Assembly: GCA_000181795.3 (NCBI GenBank)
Contig: CM012953.1
Coordinates: 7,726,542 to 7,785,529, forward strand
DNA length: 58,988 bases
Direction of reading: 5' to 3'
Origin: Trichinella spiralis
Taxonomy: Eukaryota; Nematoda; Enoplea; Trichinellida; Trichinellidae
In this document: positions 12,899-25,612 of the stretch, in pieces
How the letters are laid out: each line of letters opens with the position of its first letter
Position numbering within the stretch: the stretch's first letter is position 1
Notes under the pieces: model-generated
What the model was told of the DNA's origin: nothing
The model's database searches: none
Seen by the model: the letters and a program-made list of their open reading frames with translations, nothing else
Translations under genes and position numbers: made by a program

Positions 12899-13574
12899 TC
12901 ACATACGACCAATTCGTTGCTGAGTTTCTGAATTTATACAATTGATGAATTCTGATACAAGCTTGCTGCATTTCAACGTTTTTTGACGATTTAAATCAAA
13001 ACATTTCATCACTTCCATTTCTTTGTCCATGCACAGCTGATGACAACTGTACTGCATAAACTTGGTTTTCACGTCTTGAACAGTGCTTTTCAATTTTTGT
13101 TCCAACTTCAACTGTTCCGCTTCTCCCCTTTTAAAAGTTTTTCTCGATTTATGGCTTTCAGAATTACGCTAAACCAATTTCATGTTGACTGCTTTATGCG
13201 TAAATTAGTTCTACTCACTTTCTTTCTTTCGGCATAATCACGTTCCTGCAACTGACGTTTCAATCTAGCAACTTCTTCTTGAGTAGCAATCAAATCTTGC
13301 CGCAATGTTTCGTACTGTATTCGATAAGCTGACTCTCTGAAAAATCACGCATCATGCAAAATATGTCAACACAGAATGTTTTAATGCAAAAGACAGTCTA
13401 AGATACTAACATCAGCATGTCATCGATCACGGGATCTTCAGATTTAAAAATGTCTTGACTGCCAAATCGAAGACGCTGTATAACATCATCAGCTATACGA
13501 ACCACATCAAAAGCTTCCATTTCACTTTCGTCCTCCATAGCATCTCCATTCGTTGAACTGGCTGCCATGCCCAT
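12899..13574 (-). CDS. CHCHD3: MICOS complex subunit MIC19 (CHCHD3-like), three exons
   Basis: Inner-membrane-associated protein of the MICOS complex that shapes mitochondrial cristae. Exons 13574-13411, 13336-13219 and 13168-12899 total 552 bases, giving 183 residues. The start MGMAASS fits an N-myristoylation signal (Gly2, Ser6), as in vertebrate MIC19. An N-terminal VVRIADDVIQRLR stretch matches the family's RLSENVIDRMK region; a charged coiled coil follows (QEEVARLKRQLQER); the C-terminal CHCH domain has twin CX9C motifs (CMDKEMEVMKC and CSKLVSEFINC). Short length and one CHCH domain suit MIC19 or MIC25; invertebrates usually have one such gene. Alternative acceptor positions exist at the exon 1/2 junction (AGAGAG), changing only one or two residues. 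Confidence 0.88.
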
Positions 13575-14659
13575 GGTTAAATAATCTAAATTAGTCTTGC
13601 CTCGTTATTTCAGGTAATGCATGCTGAATATACATTCACCAAAAATACACTTCATAGTCAAGAATGTACTATGGATAGATAAAACAAAAACTGAACATAC
13701 AAAAATTTATGAATTCAAATTGATTAAAAAAGAACTGAAAATTCAAACCTTAAAAATTCAATATACAACTTGCTTAGAAAGCATCAACTGATTCATCTCA
13801 AATACAGCTTAATTAGAAAAAACAATTCCTAAATATTTATTTTCAAAACATCTTTCATAATTAAAACTGTTTTATAATTCAAGAAAAACAAAAATTACCT
13901 AAGTAAGGCACTCAATATCACAGTACAAAATTGTGATAATTAAGTGTGATAATTTTATCAACTGATTCGTATCTTTCGTGATCAACTTTATCTTGTAATA
14001 TATAAATTTGATCTTATTATATTCAATATTAAAAGTTAGAATTTTCGTTTTTAATAAAAGGAAAGTAGATAATTTTCAAGATAATTTGAATAATATAAAA
14101 ATCTTGCTTAATTTTTTGACCAAAGATTATTTCAAATTTCAAAAATATCTATCCACTGTGAACCTACATTAAAGGATAGCTGATTTCAGGTAAAATTGCA
14201 TATTAAGATAAGCAATTTTTATCAATTTGAGACGTTTTTCAAATAATTGCTATTCATTTTCAACTTTAGCTGTGAATAGGTACAATATTTGCCACTTCAA
14301 ACGTTTTCGTATTTTGTTGATTAATTTTCATTATCATGTCAAAAATTGAGAAATTCAATTATTATTTGTATTAATGTTGAATGGGACTGTTTAACATTTG
14401 CTTGTTAAATAGAACTGCTGTTCAGCATTTTACAGCATAAAAAATATACTTTTAAGCATTCATTGTAGTGGAAGAAATCAGTGTCAACAAAGAATAAAAA
14501 TTAATTAAATAATTACATTTATTAAAATAAATTAGAATGAATTTTATGCTAAAGCATTATAAATGTGATGATTTTTAATGAACAAATAAAACTGAACTGG
14601 AATGTAATTAATTTCAAATTTCGCTCATTAGAAAATGTCATATAATGAATAATTGTCGA
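13575..14659. other. Intergenic between MIC19 and the kinesin
   Basis: AT-rich, about 1.08 kb, no coding exon supported on either strand. A minus-strand AATAAA at about 14518-14523 could end the kinesin transcript. The MIC19 promoter must lie here, but I see no distinct element. Confidence 0.45.
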
Positions 14660-17600
14660 TCAGTGATGATCAGCATGCCGGTCATCACTGTTCTCAGCAG
14701 ACCGTACACTTCTTTGCGAAACATCAATAAACGGAACAGGCAAATACGGACGACTTTTCGACTTTTCATTCAATGCGGACTGAAAAATAAATGACCACTA
14801 TTAAGCAATGGCAAAAATAAGCTTTCTCTACAATCATGCATGCACATCATAATTTCTTGTGTCTTGGCAATAATAATAATGTTTTTCTACTTGACATTCA
14901 AGTAAAAATTAGCTAAAATCACACCATCACCTGAATATCATACGGCTGCAACTCATCCATCGGAGATCCGCTAGTTTCTCCCATTTTAATGCGCTTCTGC
15001 AATGGAAAAGAAAATAAATTCACACTACTCAAATACAATCAGCATATTTTGTTAAGATTTACCGCTCCGACAGCAACTCCTCTAAATGGGGAATTATAGA
15101 AGCTCATTTTCTGAAAATAAAATATAATGAAATTTCACATTTCCCACATAAGCTAGTCAAATTTCAAATCTGAGCAATTGTATGTACCTTTTTGTACGAT
15201 ATCGGATTCACATTTTCTATATTCCGCGAAGCATTTTCTATATTGGAATTCTTTTCCAAATGAGGTCTTGAAACACTCTCCTCATGAACTACACCATTTT
15301 GCTAAAAGAGAAGAATAATTTGGACACTTTCGACTACAATATCAAAATATACATATCTGATAAACTGAGGATTAACAAGAAAGGATTAAAAAATGAGGTT
15401 CAAAAAAAATAGATTGCGTAAAAAGTAAAAATAAAAATTACCAATGAGGAATTTTTTTTACGCATTTCATCCATTTCTGACTGATGCTTTTGAAAATCAT
15501 TTTTCAAACAATTATTCTCTTCAAAAAGGTCAGTCTTTTCCTTTTCTAATTTTTCTGCCTTTTTATTTGCATTACCCATCTCCCTTTCCAATTGAATTAA
15601 TTGCACTCTTGTGTTTATCATCTGAAAATACATCAACAATTAATATCCAGTAAACAAAAGATAAACAATATGTAAACAATGAGGAAAATTTTTTTGCAAA
15701 CCATCTCAGAGAGGAATTTAAGAGCTACGCGAGCATCGTTGACGTCGTTGATCTCATCATAGCATGCTTCGCCTCTTTTTGCATTTTCAAAGTTAGAAAT
15801 CTGTTTTCTGAGTTCTACAATAGCTTCATTTCTAGAAAATTTAAAATATCATTCATTTGAAATATATATATTTTAAAAAATTAATCATAATCACACCTGA
15901 TCTGAATCGACTTTTGAATTTCAGCATATGGCATATTAGAATCCTCTGCATCTTTCTAAAATAAATGACAAAATCACGGGTGAAAAAATACGAACGATAT
16001 TGACTGCGATCATATTGACAAAATTTAAATATTGGATAGTTGAAAGTATTATAAAACTGAAAATTAACAAACAAAAAAAAACAAATAGTTAAACATACGC
16101 TTGAACTAGGTTCATCCAAAGTATTTTTCTTATCGAAGTTATTTTTCAAATCCAAAAACATTGATGATATTTCATCAAGCAGTTGATCACAGAGTTTCTC
16201 TGCTTCCGCGCAATGAACTGCAAGATCAATTTCATGCAGCAGCATTTTCTACAAATGAAAAAATAAAAATTACAAATCCAAAACTGAGCATAATTTCAAA
16301 TCGGTGAAGAAGCAACAATTTATATGATATACTTTGATTTCTTCTGCTGAAATTTGCTTTTTCTGCTCTCCCATTGCACCACCTCTGCCGACTTTATCCT
16401 TTTTCAGTCGTTTAATCATTGACATAGACTGGAATGATAATTCCCAATTAAACAAGGTGAGAAAATTAAATTTCACTAATTCAAATTCAATTTTTACAGT
16501 TTCATATTTTTTTCTTAGAACATTCAATCTACGTTCCAGTTGCACTCTAACTTTCAGCGTTTCCATGGCACTTCGTTTTTCCTAAAATTTCATTTCTTAA
16601 TTTTTCAAATTTAATTTTCAAATGCAATGCACCTTTTGCTTAAGTTCGTTAATTTCTCTGTTGGTTTTGGCTTTCCATTTCATAAATTTATTCACCTCCT
16701 CTTTGTGTTTTCGTATCAACTGGACTTTCATTTTTCGCAACTCCTAAAAATCAATTTCTGAAAACTGCACCACATTTTCCGCTTCCATTCAAACTTACAG
16801 TAACTTCAGACTTTAAGTTATTCACATTTTTATCTTTGTTAACAATGTTCTTTTTCAAACGTTCCATATGTAACATTTCTTTGCTCATTGTAGCTATAGC
16901 TTTTTCCAATTCTTTAATTTTTTGCCTTCTTGTAGATTCAACCCTGCGAATGATAAATTTGCTTGATTATAATTAATTATCAGGCAAATTTAATCGTACA
17001 TAAAAGAAAAAAAAGACAAATTACTTATTCGTGTTTTGAATAGCTGTAATTTGATGTTCAAGATTAGTTTTCTCCTCGATCAAGTTTTTGATCACATTTT
17101 TCAGACGATTCATTTCGGCCTAAATGAAAAGAAGAAAACATTTTTCAAAATGCACATCCAAAATGGAAGCATATTTGTTATTAACCTGATAATTATTCTG
17201 TTCAACTGGAGTTTCTGAGTGAACACCTATCGTTTTAACGGCGACGTCAAGCATTTGTTGCTTTTCTTTAATTTTTGAACTCAGTTCATCAACTTCCCAA
17301 GCTAAACGATCTTGTTTATCCAAAAATTCCAGCTCATCAAACGAACTGAAATCGTCGGACAGCTAAATTTCAAAAAAAACACTCTGATTTAATAATTATA
17401 ATTTAAATGAAATGAAAGTTTCCTTTTAATACCTTTGCTTCATTTACGGAATCATCTTTCGGTGGTGGTGTTATGCTGTTCACAATTACCTGAACATGTG
17501 AAACGATCTCTTCGACTGTGGCCATAGAAGACGTTTCAGCTCTAAACGAAAAGCGTATGAGTAAATATGGAAAAAAATGCAAAACTTAAAAATGTACAAT

Positions 17601-19991
17601 TTTTCACGAACATCCCACAACATATCTTTGTAATAATCACGCTGCATTTCCATCTGGAAAATAATGTCAAAATATATTTTACAAAAATAAAAAAACATCA
17701 ACGCTGCAGTAAATCACATCATTATGCTGTTGAAAAAGCACAATATTCCGACGCTTCATCGCTTCATATTCTGCAATGAATTCCTCCGAAACGCCGATGT
17801 TGTACTTTTTCGTGTAAACCGTTGCCTCCAATGCGTGTCGTAATTCTTCATTCTGCAAAACAACACAAAATTAGAATACAATTGAAATCTTTTTTTAAAA
17901 AATCTCTCAAAAAATGACTTATTTTGCATTAGTTGAATGAAAATTATTTATCATTACAAATTTACCTCTTTCTGAAGGCGCAGCAACTGATTTGCCATTG
18001 GATCCAAATTCACCATGGGCTTGTTCTTGATGTTCCTTGCACGTTCAGCATAACGCAGTGTATTCAACGTCTCGTCATGATTGCTGGCTGCTGGTGAAAT
18101 GCAAGCAATCATCACAGTAACGCTGTTGCCGCCCAGAGAATCTTAAAATTTCCAAATTAAAAATATAATATGTATATACTTATTCTAATTCAAATAGCAA
18201 CTTTTAATAAAGCAGTTATTATTACCTTGTAAAATACGCGTCAACTTTGAATCCCGATAAGGAATGTGCATTTTCGAATTACCATCATTAAGGGTTAATG
18301 CTGAAATTACGTTTCCCAAAACCAGCAATCCTTCGTTAATTTTAATTCCTAAAAATTTCAGTCACTTCCCATTTAATATCGAATTACCTTTATCATTTTT
18401 ATTTTTCATCATATTACCTTCTTTCATACGATCACCTTGAGCTTGAGTCTTCTTCAGACGTTCACTTCCAGCTAAATCAACCAAATTCAGCTTTGCTTTG
18501 TAGCAGACCGAACTGTAAAAAGAATAAAGAGTAAGTGTAAAATGTTGAAAAGAAATAATTTTTTTTAAATTCCCGCCCACCTGGATTCTTTTGAAACTTT
18601 ATCCATGTAAATCGTAAAAATAGCATGAGACCGAGACGATCGAGAGTTCATTGCTGTTTCACCTTTGCTGCGATTGTAACAGCCCTTGATAATGAACTGT
18701 TGAGCGTCGCTTAAACTCTTCACCGGTTGTTCAGTCAAATTTTGCACCTAAAGTATAATTATAATTTCAAATTTTACACTATAGGATGTAATTTGAGAAT
18801 AATAATACAGCATTTTAACTGCCATAAATTCATTCATATGAAAAAATCAATATTTACAAAAATAAACATAAAATAGTTTCCAAATATTCATTAATTCAAC
18901 AAAGATAACCATAAAATATTAATTTCATAAATTGAAATCATTCCCTTAATTGGAGCAATAAAAGAATTCATTTTTCTCAAAATTATACATTTTCAAAAGT
19001 ACAGTTTGGAATTAATATTAAAAAAAATTAAATAAAAATTGCCTAAACATTATTACATTACGGTACTAGCACAACACTGACCTACAATAAACTTCATAAA
19101 ATTAAAAATACCTCAGAATTATTTATCATTCAAAAAGAATAATAAACTGGCAATAATTAAAATGAAAGCTCTTCAATGTAAAAACTCAACAAAAAATGGT
19201 GATATAAAATCCTTTATAAAAAAAATAATTTCGATAAACATACATAAACGCCACCGGTAGCATGCTCACGAATATTCAATTGCTCACGTTCACCAAGAAT
19301 ATCAAACACCAATTCATTGTAAATCTAAAAACAAACAAACAAATACTAAACACTAAATGCAAATTTTAACTTATCATACTTCGAGCATGGAACAACGAAA
19401 ACTGCATTCAAATTCATCCGAACATTTTTCAGCTTGCTGAAACAAATGCGCCACAATTTTTCCAATAAGGCCTGTATTTTCAACATCCCAACCAACTAAT
19501 TCTTCAGTCCCCATTGTGTACGTTTTTCCACTTCCTGTTTGGCCATACGCAAATATTGTGCAATTGTAACCTTGAAAAGAAGTAAAAATCACAGCAGCTA
19601 TCACATTTAAAAAAACAGGTGCCAAAAGGAAAACAGAGGATATTTTACTTCGCTTAAAAACAAATCCCAGCAAATAGGCTAGAAGAAGAAAAGATGCTTT
19701 CGAAAACATACCTTCAAGAAATTTTTCCAGCAGTGGCAACGCACAAGAATTGAACACCGACTGCTGTGTCGAAGACGATTCAAACACATGATCAAATCCA
19801 TAAATTCTGTCGTCAATTATAACCTAAAAAAATAAAAATTATTCCCCGAAAAGTAAAATATAATTTATATTTAAGACTTCATTCGACAAGGAATCGCAGG
19901 TCAGGCACACGGACGCTGATTCATTCAGTTCCCGTTTAAGTAAAGGGCGGCAGCGCACAGCCACGCGTACAGGAATTACTTTATCCGACAT
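14660..19991 (-). CDS. Kinesin-4 family motor (KIF4/chromokinesin-like), about 25 exons
   Basis: Plus-end microtubule motor, probably acting on chromosomes and the spindle midzone. Exon 1 (19991-19878) starts [18 protein letters not shown]; the motor runs through exon 8 (18141-17966). Motor motifs: [12 protein letters not shown] (P-loop), [13 protein letters not shown] (switch I), [14 protein letters not shown] (switch II), [19 protein letters not shown]. The neck [14 protein letters not shown] is typical of kinesin-4. A long coiled coil follows over about 15 exons (17852 to 15442), including a KIF4-like [16 protein letters not shown] segment. The tail has MSFYNSPF, like KIF4's SFFNP block, and ends at 14660 with HADHH. 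Predicted length is about 977 residues versus roughly 1230 for human KIF4A; I find no cysteine-rich domain in the tail. Exon borders were read by eye and the summed length is off by one base, so one junction needs correcting. Confidence 0.92.
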
Positions 19992-22420
19992 CAAAAAAAT
20001 ATTTCTAAAATCCAAATTATGCAACCAAATGATGTGGACGTATCAGTGCATAAGTTTTTGAAACAATAAAACTGTCAGATTGGTTGAGTTCAAATTAAAC
20101 ACTTCAAACACAGATACTGTAATTAATAAAATGTAGGTTTAATGTGATGACCTACATAGTGAAGTTTAAAATAAATTATTTTACATTTGACATGACTAAA
20201 ATACAATCAGTATTTTAAACCGAACATTTTATTTCATTATTTTAATGGTATTTTTTGAATTTATATTTTATTATCTATCGTCGCATAAAATCATAAATTA
20301 ATTTCATGAGTAGAAGCTTTTTATATATCCATAATATCGCTTAATTTTTTTAACGTCAGTTTTTCAAATTTATATGTTCTCATTATGGTATTAAAAGTAA
20401 TATTATTTCTTATTTTACTTGATATTACTTTCTTTTTTGTTTTGTTTTGTTTTTAGCTGAATATAATTTCAATTTATTCAAGCTACTACTACATTTAATT
20501 AAATAAATATTCGGTGACAACATTTTTTCATATGCTCTGATCAAGATACATAACAATGAAGTATAGTTGATAAATGTATGGTAGATGTTACGCAAAACAT
20601 CCATACAAGTTATTTTCAGACATGGCCTTGGCTCTAAATAAATGTGCAGTATTGACTGTCAAAGTGGACTCTGAAAAAGTAACAAGACAAAACTATGAAC
20701 AAGATGTGCAATCTATTTGCACAAATGGCAGTAGAAACAGTTTTATGACATATTTATATATACAGTTAATAAAACTTCATTTTCATTCTTTGAAGCTAAT
20801 GCTTTTTGGAAAATAAATTATTTTCTCATTTCAAACAATTCAAAAAAATATAATTTGATAAGCAATGGAGTTATTATTAAATGAAGAAATTCGAAACAGT
20901 TTAACTTTTATAAAATAATTCTTTCAATAAATTATTTGCAAGTGAATAATTGGTGTGAACAATCGTTGATGCAATTTACTTTTTGCGATAATGACTATAT
21001 TTTTATTGCATATCTTTTGCACTGAATTGTAAAAGATACTGCAACTGTGCCAAGTAGTCAGTTGTCCATTTCAAAGCATTGAAGCATGATCATTATTTAC
21101 AAATGAATGGAACTAATTTTCTGAATATTAAAAATCGCATGCAAATTTGCTAAAATAAAAAATTCCGCCCAAATTGTATTTGATAATACAAAATGCAGAA
21201 GTATTTTTGCATAATTCTGAATCAGAATTTAACCCAAACGAGAGCTTTTTTACATTTCCATTCTATAAGAGCTAGTTATTTTGTTGCAAATTGAACAAAC
21301 AGATTGAATGATCAATTGAACAACGTTTCCATGCAATAATAATAATAATCAGTTGAGCAATTTCAATTTTTATGTTCTCTAGAAAAGTGATGCGTTAAAA
21401 TATAAAAAGAAATAAAAAATTATCGATTATCATATTCAAAAAGCAATGTTGGATGGAATTAATTCAAAAAAAAGTTATATTCAATAAAACAAGAAAAGTT
21501 TTTAGTAATCAGAAAAAATAAAAAGTTGATTTAAAAAATTTTTTTAATAAAAATTGTTTCCAAAGTTTAGTGATGTGAAGCAAACAGCAGGAGTGACCAA
21601 TTTTGTTTGGTGCCAGGTAGAGTTTTCCATAAACTGTTGCAATTTTCTTTGAAGAAATAATTCGACAATTGCAACTTGCAGCAGTTTGCTGTTGTTGAAT
21701 TGAATTATATATATATGTATAAAGTGATGCATTGACTAGGTGCTTAATTTGTTTTGTTCCAAAATGCATATTAAAACAGAGCTTACACTTTGAATAAATT
21801 GAATCTTGAGCAATTTTCTTATCACTTATGAGTCGTCTCCGGGTTTAGAAAATTTTCATAGCATTTGGTGTGATAGTTGAAGCTATCAAACAAGCAAACA
21901 TCAAGCGAGCAAGCGAGCAAGCAGGCAACGTTGATAAGCATTTCACATACATGAGCAATTGTTATGACAAAAATAACGTTGTATTCGTTGTAAAAAGGAA
22001 AATCTTATGGAAGAAAAAAAATTTATTTATCAATTATACACATAACTGAATTTGTTTAATTTTTGAAATAAATGTTTGATAAAGCGTTATATCACTTACA
22101 AATCTCATTTAAACAATATGCAAATGCAAAATTAAAACATTTTTATTTTTAAAAGCTATTTTTTAGCAAATTTCCAGTCATTCCAACAATACAAATTCAT
22201 ATTTCATGAATATATATACTTGTGCAACGGTTGTACAATTTTAATAATTAAACGTTTGAAAAAATTATTCAAAACTGCTATTCCAGATTTACAGAAAAAG
22301 TGTTCAGCAAAAGAGATATTATATTCAGTAATTGGATAAATTTATTGAATAAAAATGAATAAATGAAATGCATACTTGGTAAAATTTTGTGCAAAGAAAA
22401 CTGAAAGATCAGAATGAAAA
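19992..22420. other. Intergenic upstream of the kinesin
   Basis: About 2.4 kb of AT-rich DNA without a supported gene. Contains a small tandem CAAGCGAG/CAAGCGAGC array at about 21900-21930 and the kinesin promoter. A plus-strand open frame at 20574-20816 shows no family resemblance and is probably chance. Confidence 0.4.
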
Positions 22421-22636
22421 ATGAAATACTATTTATTAACGCAGTTGACTTTTCCCCGATTAGCAAATTCTCGTCGTAGCAACAATGATAATGATGCTGA
22501 TGATGATACGTCGGGAGATAATAGCGTGAAAGCATACCGGAAATCCGTTAGTAAAAGCAAACGTGAACACAACATGCGCAACAAGGACGGTGATGAAATT
22601 TCAATCGAATTTTTCGAAGAAGGAGAATTTTTTTAG
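22421..22636 (+). CDS. Possible small gene or terminal exon, acidic/charged peptide
   Basis: Open frame of 71 residues with codon composition and complexity above the surrounding AT-rich DNA. The peptide has an acidic run (NDNDADDDTSGD), then a basic stretch (RKSVSKSKREH), and ends ISIEFFEEGEFF. A CAG at 22443 could be a splice acceptor, making this the last exon of a plus-strand gene whose other exons I cannot find. It would be the only plus-strand host gene here. Not recognised. Confidence 0.3.
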   Translation: MKYYLLTQLTFPRLANSRRSNNDNDADDDTSGDNSVKAYRKSVSKSKREHNMRNKDGDEISIEFFEEGEFF

Positions 22637-24580
22637 AAAAAGAAAATAATCAGCAGGTAATTTTCATAAATTAATAAGTTCAATAAGTTTATGAAATTTA
22701 TTCATATTGAAACGCTTGCATTGATTAATTTATCCGCAGAGTGTTTGCAAATCAAAATGACAACTCATTTAAAAAGTTTTCCATCCCAAAAGCTACCTCA
22801 GTTGATTTGAATTTGCACTTTTTGAATTCATTTTAGAATATCTTCTTCTTCCATTTCTCTTGTTGTTGCTGTGCAAATTATTAATAAACAGCAACAATTT
22901 TATTTATTTATTTATTCATCAGGTTCAGTTTTAAAATTATTATCATAAAAATAATTACAAATTGAAATTACTGCAGAGCGAATTGAAAATTTAAATTTAG
23001 AACATAAAGAGATGAAATATAAAATTCAATTTTCTTCTATTATTAGTTTAGTGTATAAATTTTACAATTTGAATATCTCTTCTAATTCTTCAGTTGTATA
23101 GCGTGAATTTGAAAATAAAAAAGATTAATAATTCTGTTATAATGAATTGTAAATTTTACAATTTTACATTATAATGCATAAAGAGATGTAAGAAATTGGT
23201 TTTTTTACCTTATTGATGATGACAATAAATTTTGGCAGCGATGATTTAATTTAAACTATATATACATACATGTATGGACGATTCAATTTTAGAATAAAAA
23301 GTAAAAGAGTTGTGAAGGAGAATTTTCGCTTTGGGCTACTTTGCATTCATGTTCGCAACTTCTGTCGCATTTTCAACATTTCTTCTCAAAATCAAACAAT
23401 CTTTTTTCCTCGTTCTTCAACAATGAAAAAAGCCAAGTCAAGCAAAAAGTACATCTACATGATCAATGAAAGAAAGATTGTCTCAAGTGTTCAGTTTGAA
23501 TATTTGAAACAACCAAGAAATTAAAAAAACATCACAATAAATATGCAAATCTTCGATAGTTGATCTTTGAATTGGAAATTTATTTTTTTGTATTACAAAT
23601 ATCTGAAATATTGTTCCATCATGCAGTTTCGATCAATTTTTACTTTACACGCCAGTCAACTTGCAACTTCAAGCATATTTAACATTGTTTCAGATGTATT
23701 TTTATCATTTTAATCTTTCCTTTTCTTTAAAAAAATAATGCAAAAAAAGCACCTTTGTTTGAAATGTTTTTATAATAAAATTCTAACAATAAAAAGTTGT
23801 TCAAATTTGCAACACATGACAGTCGAAGAAATATGTAATAATTTAATTATTATGGCAAAAAAATCATCTCCCATCCTCCCATATAATAAATAAGTATACA
23901 ATTAAAACGAAAACACGCATGAAGATTATTTTATTAAAAGAAAAAAGAAAGACAAAAAGCTTCAATCCAAATTTGTCAACATACGCAATATCAGACCTTT
24001 CCACCTCAGTCAATAATGCTTGTTTGATGAATAGGAGAAAATCATCAGACTGTAGCATAATAATTATGAATATAAAATTATTGAGAATAGGTGCATCTGA
24101 AATTTGTAGAAAATTAAAAATAGATACAAATTTGTGTGTGTAGCTTTTTTTGGTTTTGCAGCTCCATTCTTTTGTAAAATGATTAAGCAAAAATACACAC
24201 AGCAGAAGAGAAAGAAAAGAAGAAGAAGAAGAAGCTCCATTTAGGGTAATAAGGCAATGGAATATTTTCAGCAAAAGGTGGTGTGAGAAGATTTTGCATT
24301 TTCACATATCATTTTTTGTCGATGTAAAAACATAAATCACACTCTAAGAAGCGCAAGAAGCAAGTCAAAAAAAAGAAATGAAAATAACAATTATGAAATT
24401 GTTCAAAATAAAAAAAATAAATAAGGGAAGAAATGACACTGATGAGTCGTGCTTTCTGTTGAGCTTCAGATGCACCCGTCCTTCGTGTACAAGCATGCAT
24501 CTTTTTTGTTTGCTTTATTTTTTGTTTTTTGGGTTTTAAAGGCATAGTTCTGTTAAATTAAGAAGAAGACATTGTTTTTT
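22637..24580. other. Intergenic between 22.6 and 24.6 kb
   Basis: AT-rich, with no supported exon. Includes a TATT-type simple stretch at about 22895-22920 and a GAA-rich run at 24205-24235. The minus-strand AATAAA at 24514-24519 is a likely polyadenylation signal for the PPP1R3-like gene, about 60 bases past its stop. Confidence 0.4.
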
Positions 24581-25612
24581 TTACCAATAATGCAACGGTG
24601 AAGAGACGTGAGCCCAGTTCAAGTATTCACTCCACTGACTGGTCGAATTGGGATGCAGGGCGTTGCCGCAGTTGGTTTGCCCTCGACGGTTCGGCTCGTC
24701 TCCGATGTGGCTGCGGTCGACGAGGCGCTGCTTGCGAAGGCGGTCGCTGATCAGCTCGTAATTAGCATTGTCGTTGTTGTCCCAAAATTGTTGCCCAGCC
24801 ACACGGTAGCTGATGCAGAATTCAATTCGCTGTATGGTGTCGTCGTCGAGAGGTATTTCAAAGTCGAACAGGAAGGTATCGAATATTCCGCCAGTGTTGC
24901 AGAGAAACGTGGCCGGATGGTCTTGGAACGTGGCCCATTCGTCAGTTGTGCATCGTACGTAGACTTCTTTTTCAAAGGACAAATTTTTCACCTTCACAGT
25001 ACCGTGCAGGCTTTGGATGTCGTTTCGCAGAAGCACGTTCTCAAGCACGACGTTGTTCTGGTTGAGCTTGTGACGAAATTTCGCATAATCCGACGCCGGC
25101 TGCGAGAAGTTCAAAACCCACGAACTGCCGCCAACGGCGGCATGGTTATCCCTCTCGAGGGTTGTCGGCCGATTGGACTCGGTGCATTGTTCGCTTTGTT
25201 GGGTTGCAAGTTTGGCGCCAAAGCAAGGCATATTCGGCGGGACGTATTCGGACGGTTCGGTCAGGATGCGTATTGTGACCAACTGGCAGCCGAATTCGTC
25301 GGCAAACGTGACAGACTTTTTCTTCTTGACCACAACCTCGGTCGCTGGCACCTCTTTTTGTTCGGCTTGTTCTGCGGATGTGACCACCGGCGCCTGATTT
25401 TCTTCGGCATCCAGACGACCGAGCAGTTCAGTTTGCAATTCCAACACTGAAAACCACTGCTTGCTTTCCCAGCGGATCAAGCTGCTGGCAGGCTTCTTCT
25501 GTCCAGCTGTTGCGGAGTTGTGGACAAAATTGCCGCACGGTGCAGACCTGTAGCTAGCTATGGTCGAAACCAAAGTTTCCGCATTGGCCGACATCGAAAA
25601 TGACAATGACAA
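24581..25612 (-). CDS. Protein phosphatase 1 glycogen-targeting regulatory subunit (PPP1R3 family)
   Basis: Targets PP1 catalytic subunit to glycogen so that glycogen synthase and phosphorylase are dephosphorylated. Single exon, 343 residues. A PP1-docking RVxF-type motif lies at about residues 96-108 (KKKKSVTFADEFG; the family usually has RVSFAD, so here KSVTF). The CBM21 carbohydrate-binding domain spans about 168-287, from VLNFSQPASDY through GTVKVKNLSFEKEVYVR and TDEWATFQD to the signature WDNNDNANYEL. The C-terminal 55 residues are outside the domain. Met7 (MSANAET) is an equally plausible start. GC content is clearly higher than in neighbouring DNA, so the antisense strand shows long spurious open frames. 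The exact paralogue (3B, C, D or E) cannot be told. Confidence 0.92.
   Translation of the reverse strand: MSLSFSMSANAETLVSTIASYRSAPCGNFVHNSATAGQKKPASSLIRWESKQWFSVLELQTELLGRLDAEENQAPVVTSAEQAEQKEVPATEVVVKKKKSVTFADEFGCQLVTIRILTEPSEYVPPNMPCFGAKLATQQSEQCTESNRPTTLERDNHAAVGGSSWVLNFSQPASDYAKFRHKLNQNNVVLENVLLRNDIQSLHGTVKVKNLSFEKEVYVRCTTDEWATFQDHPATFLCNTGGIFDTFLFDFEIPLDDDTIQRIEFCISYRVAGQQFWDNNDNANYELISDRLRKQRLVDRSHIGDEPNRRGQTNCGNALHPNSTSQWSEYLNWAHVSSPLHYW

Noticed and set aside
23270-23524. 84-codon plus-strand open frame
   Set aside because: Composition like the surrounding AT-rich DNA and no recognisable motif.
24608-25450. 280-codon plus-strand open frame
   Set aside because: Antisense to the PPP1R3-like gene; the minus strand has a clear CBM21 domain, and the plus frame exists because the exon is GC-richer.
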